Part shown: one piece after another, positions 24,401 through 36,346 of the stretch
How the letters are laid out: the number at the start of each line of letters is the position of its first letter
How positions within the stretch are numbered: position 1 is the first letter of the stretch
Assembly (NCBI RefSeq): GCF_029873635.1
Contig: NC_080420.1
Coordinates: 34,060,231 to 34,124,230 of the forward strand
Reading direction: 5' to 3'
Source: Malania oleifera
Taxonomy: Eukaryota; Streptophyta; Magnoliopsida; Santalales; Ximeniaceae
DNA length: 64,000 bases
The notes under the pieces: model-generated
Databases searched by the model: none
What the model saw: only the letters and a program-made list of their open reading frames with translations
What the model was told of the DNA's origin: nothing
Made by a program: the position numbers and the translations under genes

Positions 24401-25521
24401 TTAAGCTACCAAGAGAAATCAAGTTTCTCTTCAGCTCAGGTATGTAACTCACATCTCTTAGCACTCTTTCAATCCCATCATCCATTAGAAGTCTCACAGT
24501 CCAATACCCTGTATTTTACATGACTTATTGTTTCCTAAGATAACATGACCTCCTTCTAAGCATGTAAAGGACTCGAACCAGTTTTTTAATGGACACATGT
24601 GGAAGGAACATCCTGAATCTAATATCCATTCTTTTCCCGAATCTCTCTCAGAGACGTTCAACACTTCCGCACTATCATACCCATCTAAAACTACATCTGC
24701 CTTACCCTTTGATTCAGAGGTGGTGGCATTTGCAACCTTTTTCCTCTCAGGGCAGTCCCTCTTAAAATGTCCTTCCATGTGACATACAAAACACTTTAGT
24801 GCTTTACTCTTAAACTTTGATCTAGACCTTTTGTCTTTTCCTTTCTTGTCCCTCTTTTCAGATCTACCTCTCACATTTAACCCTTCCCCTGACCCTGATT
24901 TAGACTCAAACTTAGTGTGCAATTCCCTAGAGTGCAAAAAGGCTTGCACATCTTCTAAAGTCAGCCTCTCTCTCTCATACATCATAGTTTCTTTAATATT
25001 TTCATATGTGAAATTAGGAGAACTCAATAAAAGAATTTCCTGGTCTTCTTCATCTATACTAATATTATATTAGCAAGATCCAAAAGAATTTTATTAAATT
25101 CATCTAAATGTTCATCAATAGATGTTCCAAGGGTCATTCTAAAGGTGTAGAGTCTAGTCTTCTTATGGAGTTTATTTGCTAGGGATTTTGTCATGTACAA
25201 ACTTTCTAGTTTTGACCAAACTTCAGCTGTCGTATCCTCATTGGCAACTTCCCTAAGCACTTTGTCTCCTAAGGAAAAGATAATGGCACTATGTGCCTTT
25301 TGGAGGATTTTGAGCTTCACTTTGTCGGCGGAGGGTAAACCTAGTTTCCCCTCTTGTGAAGTGGAAGTTCCCTTCTTTTCTCCAAGAAGAGTCTCCTCAA
25401 GCCCCTGCTGTATAAAGATTGCACGCATCTTAATCCTCCATAAACCAAAGTCATTTTTCCCGGTGAATTTTTCTATTTCAAACCTAGCGTCCATATCACA
25501 TAGTCAGGCTCTGATACCACT

Positions 25522-26452
25522 TGTTGTGTGTAATTCAGCTGATTGCTAATTCAATTTTCAGATTTCAATCAATTATAAAATAATAAGAATCTGATTTTAC
25601 CTAAGCATCAACCACAATCACATCTAAACGAAAACCAATTTATTTTAACGTGTGCGTGTATGCTAAGCCTGACCAAGAAAAATATATGTTCACCCAATAA
25701 TATTTAGCAAAGCCACAATAATAATTTAGTAAAATATAAACATATCACAATTACAATCCACAAGAACACATTTACGTGGTTCGGCCCAAAAATTGGCCTA
25801 CATCCACGGCAAAAACTCACCTTCAGAGATACTATATTAAATTCAGTGGAAATAAATATACATACACAAATTTACCCTTTCTTGACTTACCAATCTCCTC
25901 TGGAAATCAGCCCAAGAATAACCCAAGAAAGCCCCTCTTCGCACCTGCAAAGAACCCTAGGCTTCTTCCTATCCTTCTTCCTAATTTCCCTAAAAGAAAA
26001 CCCTCCCAAGAAATAGATTTGCACATTACCTTCCCTTACCCTTGCGTGAACCTTCGCTGGAGGTTGGAGATCCCCAACGCCGAACACGCTCCTTTGCCGT
26101 CTCCCTCCTGCGCACGCTCCTCACACTCCTGCGCAGCTGCTGAAGGAACCCTTGGCTGTAGGCGTCTCTCTCAGCTGTGAAAGCTCTTGTGGCTGGTGAA
26201 GACTTGCGGTTGTGGAATGGAAACCCTCCAGCGCTCGGGTGAAGCAAGAAACCTCTTGCGCTACCCTTTTCTTTTGCTAAAGTTGAAAACTGAAGTGTGA
26301 AAAAAAAAAACCCCGCCCCTGGTGTTTTTATTCATTTACAATTCATTTCACGCAATTACATCAGTGCCCATATAGTTAAAGTAAACAAAACAGCCATTGG
26401 ATCTGGGAAAAGAATGGACGGCTTGGATTGTTTTAATCTTGACACTCCAACA
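25522..26452 (-). repeat. 5' LTR of the Tork-like Copia element
   Basis: Partner of 20564-21457, with the same termini and a slightly longer body. The primer-binding site abuts its inner edge after two bases. Confidence 0.95.
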
Positions 26453-26457
26453 CTAAT

Positions 26458-27250
26458 GCTATTGATTTAAAGAGAAGATTATTTCTTACATTGGCTAAGG
26501 TCTAAAATCATTTAACCTTTCATCCAAGAACACTCCAAATGTTTGACATGTAAATCTTCCATGTTAGGAGTCTCAACTTCAAACTTTGGAAAAATTAATT
26601 TTGAAAAATTATATTTTCCATATTTTATACTTTTTTTCATTTTTGCACAAGGATATATATTTTTCCCCTAGTGGACTTAAGATTTGGTTTGTTATTGTCG
26701 CAGTGTGTGTGTCTTTATATATATATATATATGTTTTCCCACTTAAAATTTTTTTTGAGCCTGCCTTTATTTCAAAGATTATTAAATGCAAACGTCTTAG
26801 ATTGAATGGAAGATTTTAAGGCTTTAGTTGGTTTTCTTTTTGGCTCATATGCATGAACCACAACTACATCTTTATGGATCGACTGGAACATTACCTAGCC
26901 CTCATTTGTTTGCATTTAATAATCTTACGTCTCATTCAATTTATAGGCTGCAATGCAATGATGCTTTCCAACCGATGGGAGGACCACCGGCTTCACATAT
27001 ATAGCCCATAAGGACAAAACCAAGGTCTCCTGCATAGTTTATGTCAAACAAAACCAACCATTCTACCACTCCTACCAAATTGTACATAAACATTCATAGT
27101 ACTTTGAAAATATCCAAGATTTCAGTTCATTGCTTGCTAATGCACTTCACTTGGATTAGCCATATATTTTCACCATGGCATACATAATATTGTAAACTGT
27201 ACTACAACAAAAGCACTTGTAACTCATGATTTTCCTCTTTAATTGGATGA
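26458..27250. other. Intergenic or old repeat DNA, nothing firm
   Basis: AT-rich with a short (AT)n run near 26717-26732. The part from about 27120 may belong to the Copia fragment that follows, but this is not clear. Confidence 0.4.
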
Positions 27251-27259
27251 AGGCATCGA

Positions 27260-27490
27260 GCAACTAAGAATTTCCTCCCAATTCCAAGTCTCTCATCTCA
27301 CACTCACCACCAGCCTTAGCTTTTAACTTATCAATCATAAACATATCCCTAGAAGCATTCAACATGTCATCCACATATTGTGAAAGATAGATGAACAAAC
27401 TAGATGAAAACTCGCTAAAATATATGCAACTTTTACGTGAACTAGCTCCTAGAATTTCTATGACTAACCATAAAGGTTTCAAACTGGTTA
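27260..27490 (-). mobile_element. Copia reverse-transcriptase fragment
   Basis: A short minus-strand stretch shows the YVDDML motif of Copia reverse transcriptase followed by a DKLKAK...EMRDL-like segment. It is an isolated, decayed piece, and no LTRs could be assigned to it. Confidence 0.7.
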
Positions 27491-27499
27491 AAACTATCG

Positions 27500-29556
27500 A
27501 TGAGACTATTTTAATCCATGATTACTATAAAAAGAAAAAGTGATCTTCCTAGACAACTGATTCACTTGAAAAATGAGCACTTCGGAAGTTATCATAAGTA
27601 AAAGAGTTTAGTTGTTCAATATTTAACCCAAAGGTCAGATCGTATTCTCAGGGAATGCATTTGAATTTCAAATTTTACGTAATTCCGATTAGAAAATAAT
27701 AAACAAAAGGTTTACTAAACATAGTTCATATTCGGTTTCCTGAAATTTTTGAGATTTTGTAATGAAATTTAAACCCTAACTAAAAATTAAACACGTGCAA
27801 AATAACTGTTTAAATACTAGATTTAAATACCGGAATAACGAAATAAGTAAACCCTGCAATCATCCAACTGAATAAAAATATTAACTTACGTAAACCCAAG
27901 CAAGAATACACTCTAAATAAAAATACCAACTTTAATAATAAAAACACCCAAAGAAAATAATTAAATCCCTATAAAAAATTTAAATAAGAAGACAAATAGA
28001 AATTAACAATAATAATACTCAAACAAGAATTTAAATGCGTGAGAGAGAGAGAGAGAGAGAGATTTAAATCGAAATTTATCTAGTAAAAAGAAAGCTCTTA
28101 AATCAAACAAATTATTTTTAAATAAAAATTAATCCAAGTTTTGAATAAATTAAAAGCTTAACAATAAAATTAATTTTAATAAAATTGAGTTTAAAGGAAG
28201 AGAGAGATGAGAAAGTAGGGAGAAGAGAGAAGAGAGAGAGAAAAGGAAGAAGGAGAAGAGCCGTGAGAGATGCTGCCTGAGCTGCTGCCGCCGCACGACT
28301 CTCCCTGGAAAAACTGAAGCTGCTACCCTAAAAAAACTAAAACAAAAACCTACCAAAAGCTACTCAAGACCCTACTCTTTTTTTCTTTTTAAAGTGCTGC
28401 CGGGGACCCTTGCAAAAGCTGCCCTAGCCTCTCCTTCACTCCAGGGTATAGCTTGGTCCACGCATGGGCTTTGAGCCCCTTACGTAGTCACATCAACAAG
28501 CTCACACGCATGGGATGGTTCACAGCTTCAATACACGCGGCCTGCCTTCCAGCACATAAGGCCTTCTTTGCTTTCCTTCTCATGCATATGCACTTTTTTT
28601 TTTTTTTTTCTTTTCTTTTTCAATTGCATGCACGACCCAACTTTAACTTGTTCTTGGGCTTCTCTTCTTTCCTTCTCATGCACATGCACGACCCTTCTCA
28701 CATGGTGCATGAGCCTGTTCACGCAGTCACATCAACCCTCCAAAGGCAAATTCACGGCCAACCCTTGCTCCTTTTGGATTTCACACACGACCCATATTAA
28801 AAGCTCATAAGCACATGGTAACTTTACGCCCAATTTTGATCTTAATAAAGCTCGTATCTCTCAAAATTCAAAACATGAAAGTTGTAGATAATTTTCTTAA
28901 CTTTTCACAACATTTTGAATCGTTTCGATCAGAATTTGGATGAGAAAACTACGCATATATTACGAAGTAGTGTCGAGAACAACCTCTCTTGTGTGCTTGG
29001 CTTGGCTTATGAAAATTATGTTTTAAATGCCCATGAAAATCTCAGATGCTCATGATCTTGATTTGGACTCTGCCTCACATACACGACACCTCTTCATGCT
29101 CACGACCCGCGTACATTCTAATCTTGGATTTAATTTCCATAATTTTTCCTTGAATAAAATGCAAAAACCCGTAAATTATTGAATAAAATTCCAAATATTA
29201 TAAATTGGGAGTAACGTTAAAATATTGAACATAATTAGACATTTAATTAAAATTATAATCCTTAATGTATGAATTTAAATGGCTAATTACGCAACTTTGA
29301 TGCGTAATCAACAACTTTTACAAAACCCCTATATAAATATGCTCCTTAAGCTTGCTATGCAAGAAGTGGTTCCAACTCCAAATTCTACATGGTGGGATAG
29401 TAATCAGAGTGTGATAGAACACATCATTGAAGTTTATTTTTCACTTAATTATCACCTTTGGCCGCCATTTGTGCCTTACAATAAGCATAATTTCTAGCTA
29501 GAATTTCTTCCTCTAAAGTGCCGCTTATAGCTGACTGTCCAATGCACCTAGGATTT
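27500..29556. mobile_element. Unassigned LTR-like or old repeat region
   Basis: The section around 27590-27660 (AAAGGTCAGATCGTATTCTCAGGG split over the motif) resembles LTRs of large Gypsy elements, and a (GA)n run occurs at 28042-28062 with more purine-rich sequence to 28260. TG..CA ends and target repeats were not found. No host gene is supported here. Confidence 0.35.
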
Positions 29557-30252
29557 TGTTGGAATTGGTGTATTCTCGAGAGAGAGAGAGAGGGGGGGGG
29601 GGGGGGAGGGGGGTAAATTGGGTATTTAAAAAATTTTCTTTCTAAGTTAACTAACCAGCAACTGGATAACACAACCTAGGGTTGTCTAAGCATTCCCCAA
29701 TAACACAGATGAACTATTGAGCAAATATTTAACCTAATAAACCAATCTCATTGTTATCAATCATTCAATGCATATTAGTAAAACTACCAGAGCAATAAAT
29801 AATAACATGTAGGTGTAGAAAATAAATTATGCAAAAATAAAATCTACACCAAATATGTTATCGGGGTTCGACCAATACTACTTACGTTCCCGCCTCAAGC
29901 TCACAAGTAAGAGGATTCAACTATGGCTCGCTTAATGGGTGGAGAAGCACCTAATACAACACCTTACCAGGATGGTGCCCCTAGTTCTCTTAACCGGGTC
30001 TGATCCAGTCCGGTGCTCTCCTAATCGGGTCTGAGTAAGTTCAGGACTATTTCCCTCTTCTGACCATACGTCAGGAATACAACAATATTCAAATAAAATA
30101 TTTTTCGTACAACCAAGGTGCTTCTAAAAAGCATATGTGTACAACAACAAGCACAATGCCCTCACATATGATATGAAATGAAACTCAATGTGAGTATGGA
30201 AAACTTCTCAAAATATTTAGAAATCTTTGAATACTAATGAATATGATAAAGT

Positions 30253-32291
30253 TGTAACGACTTGCTAATTTTTTTTTCTTTTTTTTTTACTAATAAATAC
30301 TATGAAATTCCACTGCTCTATTATTTTCTAGTTAATATAATACCATCAACGTAAGCAGCGAGAAGCTGAAACCATATAATCACAACCATAAACATATAAA
30401 ATATAATATCGTACAATACCAGAGTGCTAACATACTCCCAAAAAATATACATATAAAGCTGTACCTCCCTAAACATACATACATAACTAAATTGGTACCC
30501 TCTTCCCAAAATCACTCACCCTACTAGTAGGGTAGCACTGTAGCCCCACTACCTGTGAACTTGATTTGCTCACCTAGTTGGATCACCTTGAAAATATCAA
30601 TTAAATGGGATGAGGCGACGCTTAGTAAGAAGAAACATGTTATTACTAGGGTGTAGCAAGTGAGTCATATGCTTAGAGAATCTGATATAAGTAAATACCA
30701 TAATTAATAGAATTTGCAGAAAACTCACATGTCTATTACAGTATAACATACACCTAGGTTGTTTAACATAATCTGGTTTTTATAAATAATCTGTTCACAA
30801 TACTTCTAAAGTATCTAGGTAGGACTAATTTCTGAAAATATGATCATACATATATAATAAAACTGAGAAAATTCCCTGGATGGATAACTGAAGTCATGAA
30901 TTAACCCCTCATGACAGGGTTGTGCGGCCCGAAGGCGGGACCTAACCCGGCTGGCCGACCAGGGTAAGTCAACTGAGTTCCGATAGTTAGATTGGCCCCC
31001 TCAACCCATATCTGATGGGGAGCCTATCCACAACATAGGTACGATCGACTTCTAAATACCACCTATTATCTGAATAGGGGTTGCACTCTAAACTGAATAT
31101 AGCTACGGTACCGTGCTCTGCTGCTAAATATGGTCTATTAGGGTCTGATACTATATACGTAACTGATATTTCTAAAATACTATTTTTACCATGATTTTGT
31201 AGCAGCTGAAATAACCATAACATAATATATACTAAGCTAAATAAACTGTAATAACTGGATATCTGGTATGTCTGCATAACTGAATAAATGAATTTTCTGA
31301 TTAACTGTATAAATTGAACGTTATAGTTTTGAAATGGTTATATCATAATATTCTGAGAAATACTGTAAAATACGAGTTTCTGTGCGTGTGCTGAAAATCA
31401 TGGTATTCTGGAAATTATGGAAACCTTGTACTGGGCTAATAATAAACTTATGCCACACCATTAAACATTAATATTATCAGGCTCTGAAATCGCATAAATA
31501 ATCTGAATAATAATTTGCTGAAAATATATAATTTATACTGAATCATAATAGGTCTGCCTAGCATAGCATATTTCCCTTACCTTGTTCTGGCTAAAACCCC
31601 CTACTGTATCGGGTCCTACACCCGTAGGGCTTCCCACTCAACACCCTGAAAACCATATATTTTAGAACAAAATGTCACTATTTCTACGTCTACTATATTT
31701 CCTACAGCTGTTGGAAAGCCAAATTTCAACAAAAAAGTCTTACCCTGAATCTGGGATGAAATCCAACTTCGTCCCATTGACGGTCTGCTCCGGCAGGCTT
31801 AGGGGGAACTTCCCCAGGAGCATCGTGGTGGCCTTAGATCGTTAATCTGGTGGTTGACGGGGCCAAAATCGAGGAGAAAGGGAGGAGGAGCCGTAGAGGA
31901 GAAAAGAGGAAAGATTTCGGTGAATTCCCTACGAGAAAACTGAGTTAAATACTATTTATACTGCGGACTTCGTCGACAAGCCACGTCATCTCATTGACGA
32001 GGTCATGAAGAAGGTTCATCGACGAACACCATCTCCTTGTTGATGAATTTCAAAATTTAGAAAACAGCCTCTCGGTATCTTCTTGTCAACGAAACGTATC
32101 CTCATCAACGAGACCCTATGTTATCCTTATTGAAGAATCCCTTGTATTCGTTAACAAGTCCTTGATTAAATTCCTGGGTTATTACACCCAAAGTACAACA
32201 TCGTCGATGAAGCCTGCTGCCTCCTTCTATTTCTGTTTCCATTTCCCTCCCTCTTTATTATTTAAATGCCATTATTCTTTGGGTCACTACA
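30253..32291 (-). mobile_element. Solo LTR, Gypsy-like, nested
   Basis: A 2,039 bp LTR begins TGTAACGACTTGC and ends GGGTCACTACA, with perfect target repeats AAAGT at 30248-30252 and 32292-32296. A minus-strand TATA box (AGTATAAATAGT) lies near 31951-31962. The TGTAGTGACCC-type start on the minus strand and the general layout resemble the chromovirus LTRs at 49230-58615. Confidence 0.88.
31970..32157. promoter_or_regulatory. GTCGAC-palindrome module, copy 2
   Basis: Motif starts at 31970, 31991, 32016, 32037, 32083, 32102, 32127 and 32148 give spacings 21, 25, 21, 46, 19, 25, 21. The gap holds CTCTCGGTATCTTC. The module lies about 10 bp upstream of the LTR TATA box. Confidence 0.85.
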
Positions 32292-32987
32292 AAAGTACTT
32301 CAAAGATTTAAACCCTAAAAATATTTTTCTCTCAAAAATAATTTTTTCAAATAAAGTGCAGGAGAACCTAGAGTTTTTGCTTTCAAATAATTTTTCTCAA
32401 AAACAATATATATGATCTTTGATAAAAATGAAATATGAAATATGTGCTTTTCAAAGATCTCAAGAACCCTCAAATGATATCTCCAAAATATATATATTAG
32501 AAATAAAGTACAAGAGATATAGGGTTCAAGCCCAAAGAGGATTTTGTAATAAAGCCTAAATGAGCTTATGAATTCTTGCAATGAATGTGCAAGAATCACA
32601 AGTAAGAATGTTTTACTCCCAAAAATGTTTATCAATTGAGATATGTGGGAGAAACAATAAAACCACTCTCAATTTTTTTTTTTTTTCAAAATTAAGATCA
32701 AAGAGAGAGTGAATGCCTTAAATAATCAATCCCCAAAATATGAATGCTCTATTTTTAATAAAGATTTTTTCAAAAGAATAGTGAAAAGAGAGTAAAATTG
32801 AATGAAGAACAAAAATAATTTTGGGAGAATTTTCTCTCTAATCTCATTGTTGAAAATGAGTAATGGATGGGGTATATATAGACTCAGGATGATTTTTGAC
32901 CGTTAGAGACATATTAAGGATTTTTAGAAATGTTTAATTCAAAATTAACCTCAATTACCGCGGTGAAAATATGTGAACCCGAGAGGT

Positions 32988-33311
32988 TCGGTCGCCCGGT
33001 TCATAGGGCCGGTTGCCCGAACAGAATCATAGACAATATTGGGTTCGGTTGGCTGAGCAAGGCATCGGTCGGCCGAGCCGAGGCGATTTCCCAATCATTC
33101 GTGCTTTCGGTCGCCTTGTGAGTTGTTTAATTTGCCGAACCTCAAAATTTGATCGCCTGGGGTGATTTTGAACTATAAGTTCGGGTGCCTGTGGAAGTTG
33201 GAAAAATTCAAGACTAGGGTTTGGTCGACCGTGGACAATACGTTCAAATTTGGGTCGATCGCCCGAGCCAAGTCGACAGTTTGACTTTTGCCTGGTTCGG
33301 TCGACTGAGGC
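32988..33311. promoter_or_regulatory. Variant palindrome cluster, TTCGGTCGACCGAA type
   Basis: In the promoter-side half of the 29557-33759 LTR, degenerate copies of TTCGGTCGACCGAA occur repeatedly (for example near 32988, 33008, 33044, 33064, 33107, 33220 and 33295). Some pairs are 20 bp apart. The GTCGAC core is shared with the other modules but the arms differ. Confidence 0.65.
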
Positions 33312-33779
33312 ATTTATAACTCCAAGGTTCGGTTTCCCAAAGCTATTCAAATATGTGCATTTAAGTCTTATTTATCCCCTGTGCTTTTTCAACCCTGTGT
33401 GAATAAGCTTGCGACAATTTAGTTAAAGGGTATTGGTTGTCTGAGGTTTTTTAACTAAGCCTAAGGTTTACCAAAGTTTGTCTATGATCTTTTGATTTCC
33501 CTATAGTCTGTTTATAGTCATTACTGAGCTTTCATTCTTACCATGCATGCCATGAATTATTACACACCAAATAGAAAAACTAAATGCAATTACAAAGAGA
33601 AATAAATGTCTTCTTCTTCTTCTTATGGAATATGTCAAGCAATCAATCCTCTTTCATGTGTGTGTTTTGAAATATTAACCTGTTGAAGTACTAAACACGC
33701 ACATTAGTTCCAAGTGTTTTGTCACCATCAAAACATGGATTGGACTCAAAACGTCAATATATTTTTTGGCCACTAATTG

Positions 33780-34790
33780 TGCCTTATACCAAGCCTCCTA
33801 TTGAGAAAGTTCTTGAGCCTTCCAAGTATTCAGAAGCCATTTTTTGCACCAACTCAAATTGGTAGCGAGTTGCTATGCAGGAAGATATTGAATTCTTTTA
33901 TAAGAATTGGGCTTCCAAAACACTTCGATGGCTTATGGACATCCTCAGCAGTTGTCTATACATAGGCAAAAAGATCTTCACAACCTAGTTGTTGTGGTGG
34001 TCTAATTTGTATCCTCTCATTATTTCTGGCAATAATGTATTGCTCATCCTATGTGCTAGTATCCACAATGGTATCACTAATTAAGTTGCTCAAACAATGA
34101 AGACTAAGTAGTCAAATCTTCCTTCTTAATTCCTCGAACAACAAACAAATACTCCACCCGCTTTAGACATTCACCTTACCTGTAAAATCAAAACGACAAA
34201 CCTCATTTTTTTTATAAAGCATGACAGAATATAGATTCATAAAACATAACATCTCCATTGATTATAAATTTTAGTGATTAGGTTTAATTCACTTCCATCT
34301 ATACCCTTAGCCTAGAGTGTAACCCAAGATTATCCATTATAGAGCCCTAGGATTTGACTTTCTATTATCTAAATGAGCATATGTATGGCAATAAAATATC
34401 CTCAAACTAGAATATTTATCAGGAAAGAAGTTTTATTGTTAGTGGCTATTGGGAGAATGGTTGATAAGATAATTAGTTGTAGAGACTGATTTTGCCTAGA
34501 GCTGCTTAGCCAACAACATTTGGGAGCATTTAGTAAGCGCTCTCCAAGGGGGTCTTATTTATGCGTTCAACCACTCTGTTCTGTTATGATATGCACTTAG
34601 TCACAACAGTGTTTGGCAATATACTCATCCTTGCAAAATTCATTAAACTTGGATGAGTAGAATTCCAACCATTATTGGTTCTAAGCTGCTTGTTCTTATT
34701 CTAAGTTTGCTTCTCAATAGAATTTTATTACTTAGAATATCTTGGATACCTTATCTTTGTGCTTTGGTCTAGATACTCAAATGTTCATGA
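33780..34790 (-). mobile_element. Copia integrase-region fragment, heavily decayed
   Basis: On the minus strand, pieces of a Copia integrase C-terminal core are discernible around 34560-34700, followed by other pol-like debris. It has no LTRs and many breaks. Assignment is to Copia only. Confidence 0.5.
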
Positions 34791-34799
34791 GTAATTATT

Positions 34800-35660
34800 T
34801 GTTGTGTTTTTGTGGCTTATATACTTGATGGATTACATAAACAAGGAAGAAGACATAGTGGAAAATCACATGTGCTAAGGAGTAGCAGGGAAATAGTAAA
34901 CTATTTGGCTCTAGAATTCAAACAATTTACATTTTGTCTGAAATAGTTGACAATTTGGTCCAATCAGTCGATGGTTTGACTTGGGATGCCCAGCGCAGAT
35001 TTCAAATTTTGAATAAATAGACGTTAATATGGTTGGGTTTCGGGGGGAAACCTCTGAGGAGGCTTATATATACATAATATATGTTGTATATTGTAAGCCA
35101 AGTGTGTTGGTTGATGATCATTAAGAGAATTGAGAGGGTTCTTGTATTTCTCTTATAATTTACACAAGAAAATAGTGAATCTTTGCCGTTTGCACCCATG
35201 GATGTAGACATTGCCGAACCACGTAATTCTCTGTCTTTGTGATTGTTAATGCTTTAATTTACTTGTTGTGGTTGTGGATTGTTCTGTATATTCACCATTA
35301 GATTACTGCAGTATGTGTTTGATCCTTTACATATAAATATACATTCCACTATGCATATTTGGGGGGTTTTTTTTTACACAATAATTGGTATCAGAGCATT
35401 GTTGTAATGACCTCTAGATCTTCGTTTGCGAAATTTGACGTTGCCAAGTTTGATGGAATTGGGAATTTCTATTTGTGGCAGAGAAGGGTGAAGGATCTCT
35501 TGGTGCAACAAGGGATGGTGAAGGCATTGTATGGAATTCAACTAAAAACTGCAGTAGCATCAAAGATTTAATTCAGGTGGAGTTAGATACTCAAGGCAGA
35601 AATGCGTGGAGTTCTATCTCAAGTCAACAGTATCATAGTATGAATAAGCATGTGATGCAG
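34800..35660 (+). mobile_element. Tork-like Copia 5' end: LTR plus start of gag
   Basis: An LTR of about 590 bp (34800-35390) starts TGTTGTGTTTTTG and ends TTTACACA. It is followed after five bases by the primer-binding site TGGTATCAGAGC (35396-35407) and then by the start of a Tork-type gag (FDGIGNFYLWQRRVKDLLVQ). Only this 5' portion is recognisable. The LTR shares GGATGTAG and CATTGCCGAACCAC with the Tork-like LTR at 46260-46865. Confidence 0.8.
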
Positions 35661-36346
35661 GAGGAGCTATAGACTCAGGGTAGAGATAATGTTGTTCATA
35701 TTGTAGGGAGTTTCAGCTCGGGAGACCAGTAGGATCACGGTGGGCACATGTGCACTATCAGACCACCACTCAAGTATAAATTTAACATTCTGGAGTTTTA
35801 TGCATTCATTATTACTAGCAGCAAGGTTCCTACTATTTTTCAAGTTTCCTTGCACATCAAAGGGAAAAATAGAAGGATAAGTGTTATGGTGGAGGAAATG
35901 GAGGTATTGCATATGTATTAGGTGTGTGAGTTGGTGAGGCTTCTAGTGTGGAAGAGGGTGATAGGATGTAGTGGAGTGACGTATCTGTTTTGTGTGAATG
36001 TCGTGTTATTGGTTGGGAATGCTTTGACTAAGGCTTATCAGTTGGGAACTCTATTGAAAGTTTTTTACATGAATGTGTTGGGTAAGACCAAGAAGGGTCT
36101 TAATTTTATGATTCACATGGACATAGCTGCAAGGAGATTAGTATTATCTCAGGGTGGCTTTATGGACAAAGCTGTAGGGAGATTGATGTTATTTTAGGGT
36201 GGCTTTGTGGATAGAGCTGTAGGGAGATTGTTGTTATCTTAGGGTGGTTTTGTGGACGGAACCATAGGGAGACCTCATTTGCTATCCTTTTGTAGACGAG
36301 CTCCTGGTGCAGAACGACGCTTTAGTGAGAAAACACGCAGATTATT
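35661..36346. other. Unrecognised sequence with a short tandem repeat
   Basis: It may be decayed retroelement DNA. A 45 bp unit containing GGTGGCTTTGTGGA is repeated about 3.5 times at 36126-36280. An open frame of about 90 codons (35922-36197) has no relative I recognise. Confidence 0.5.
36126..36280 (+). repeat. 45 bp tandem repeat, about 3.5 copies
   Basis: Units start at about 36126, 36171 and 36216, with a partial fourth. Key words are GCTGTAGGGAGATT and AGGGTGGCTTTGTGGA. Confidence 0.8.

Larger units (their letters stand above)
20564..26452 (-). mobile_element. Copia LTR retrotransposon, Tork-like, structurally complete fossil
   Basis: About 5.9 kb on the minus strand with LTRs at 20564-21457 and 25522-26452 and 5 bp target repeats CTAAT (20559-20563 and 26453-26457). 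A tRNA-iMet primer-binding site lies just inside the 5' LTR (about 25507-25519), and a purine-rich tract (AAGGTGGAGAAT) just before the 3' LTR. Part order is Copia-type: gag with a CCHC knuckle near 24770 (about 24600-25490), protease motif DSGCSFHM near 24600, integrase (about 23450-24450), reverse transcriptase with YVDDML near 22500 (about 22250-23000), and RNase H with STTEAEYIA near 21860 (about 21540-22200). Coding is broken in roughly six to eight places, so it is dead. The LTRs differ by about 8% in the ~370 bp I compared by eye, which suggests an insertion a few million years old. Confidence 0.95.
29557..33759 (-). mobile_element. Solo LTR, SIRE/Maximus-like, interrupted by another LTR
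   Basis: Related to the LTR at 18599-20552 at both ends: TGTTGGAATTGGTG on the left and GATTGGACTCAAAACGTCAATA on the right. Flanks GATTT (29552-29556) and TATTT (33760-33764) match at four of five positions, consistent with an aged target repeat. A second solo LTR (30253-32291) sits inside it. A G-run occurs at 29592-29614. Superfamily is inferred by resemblance. Confidence 0.65.
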
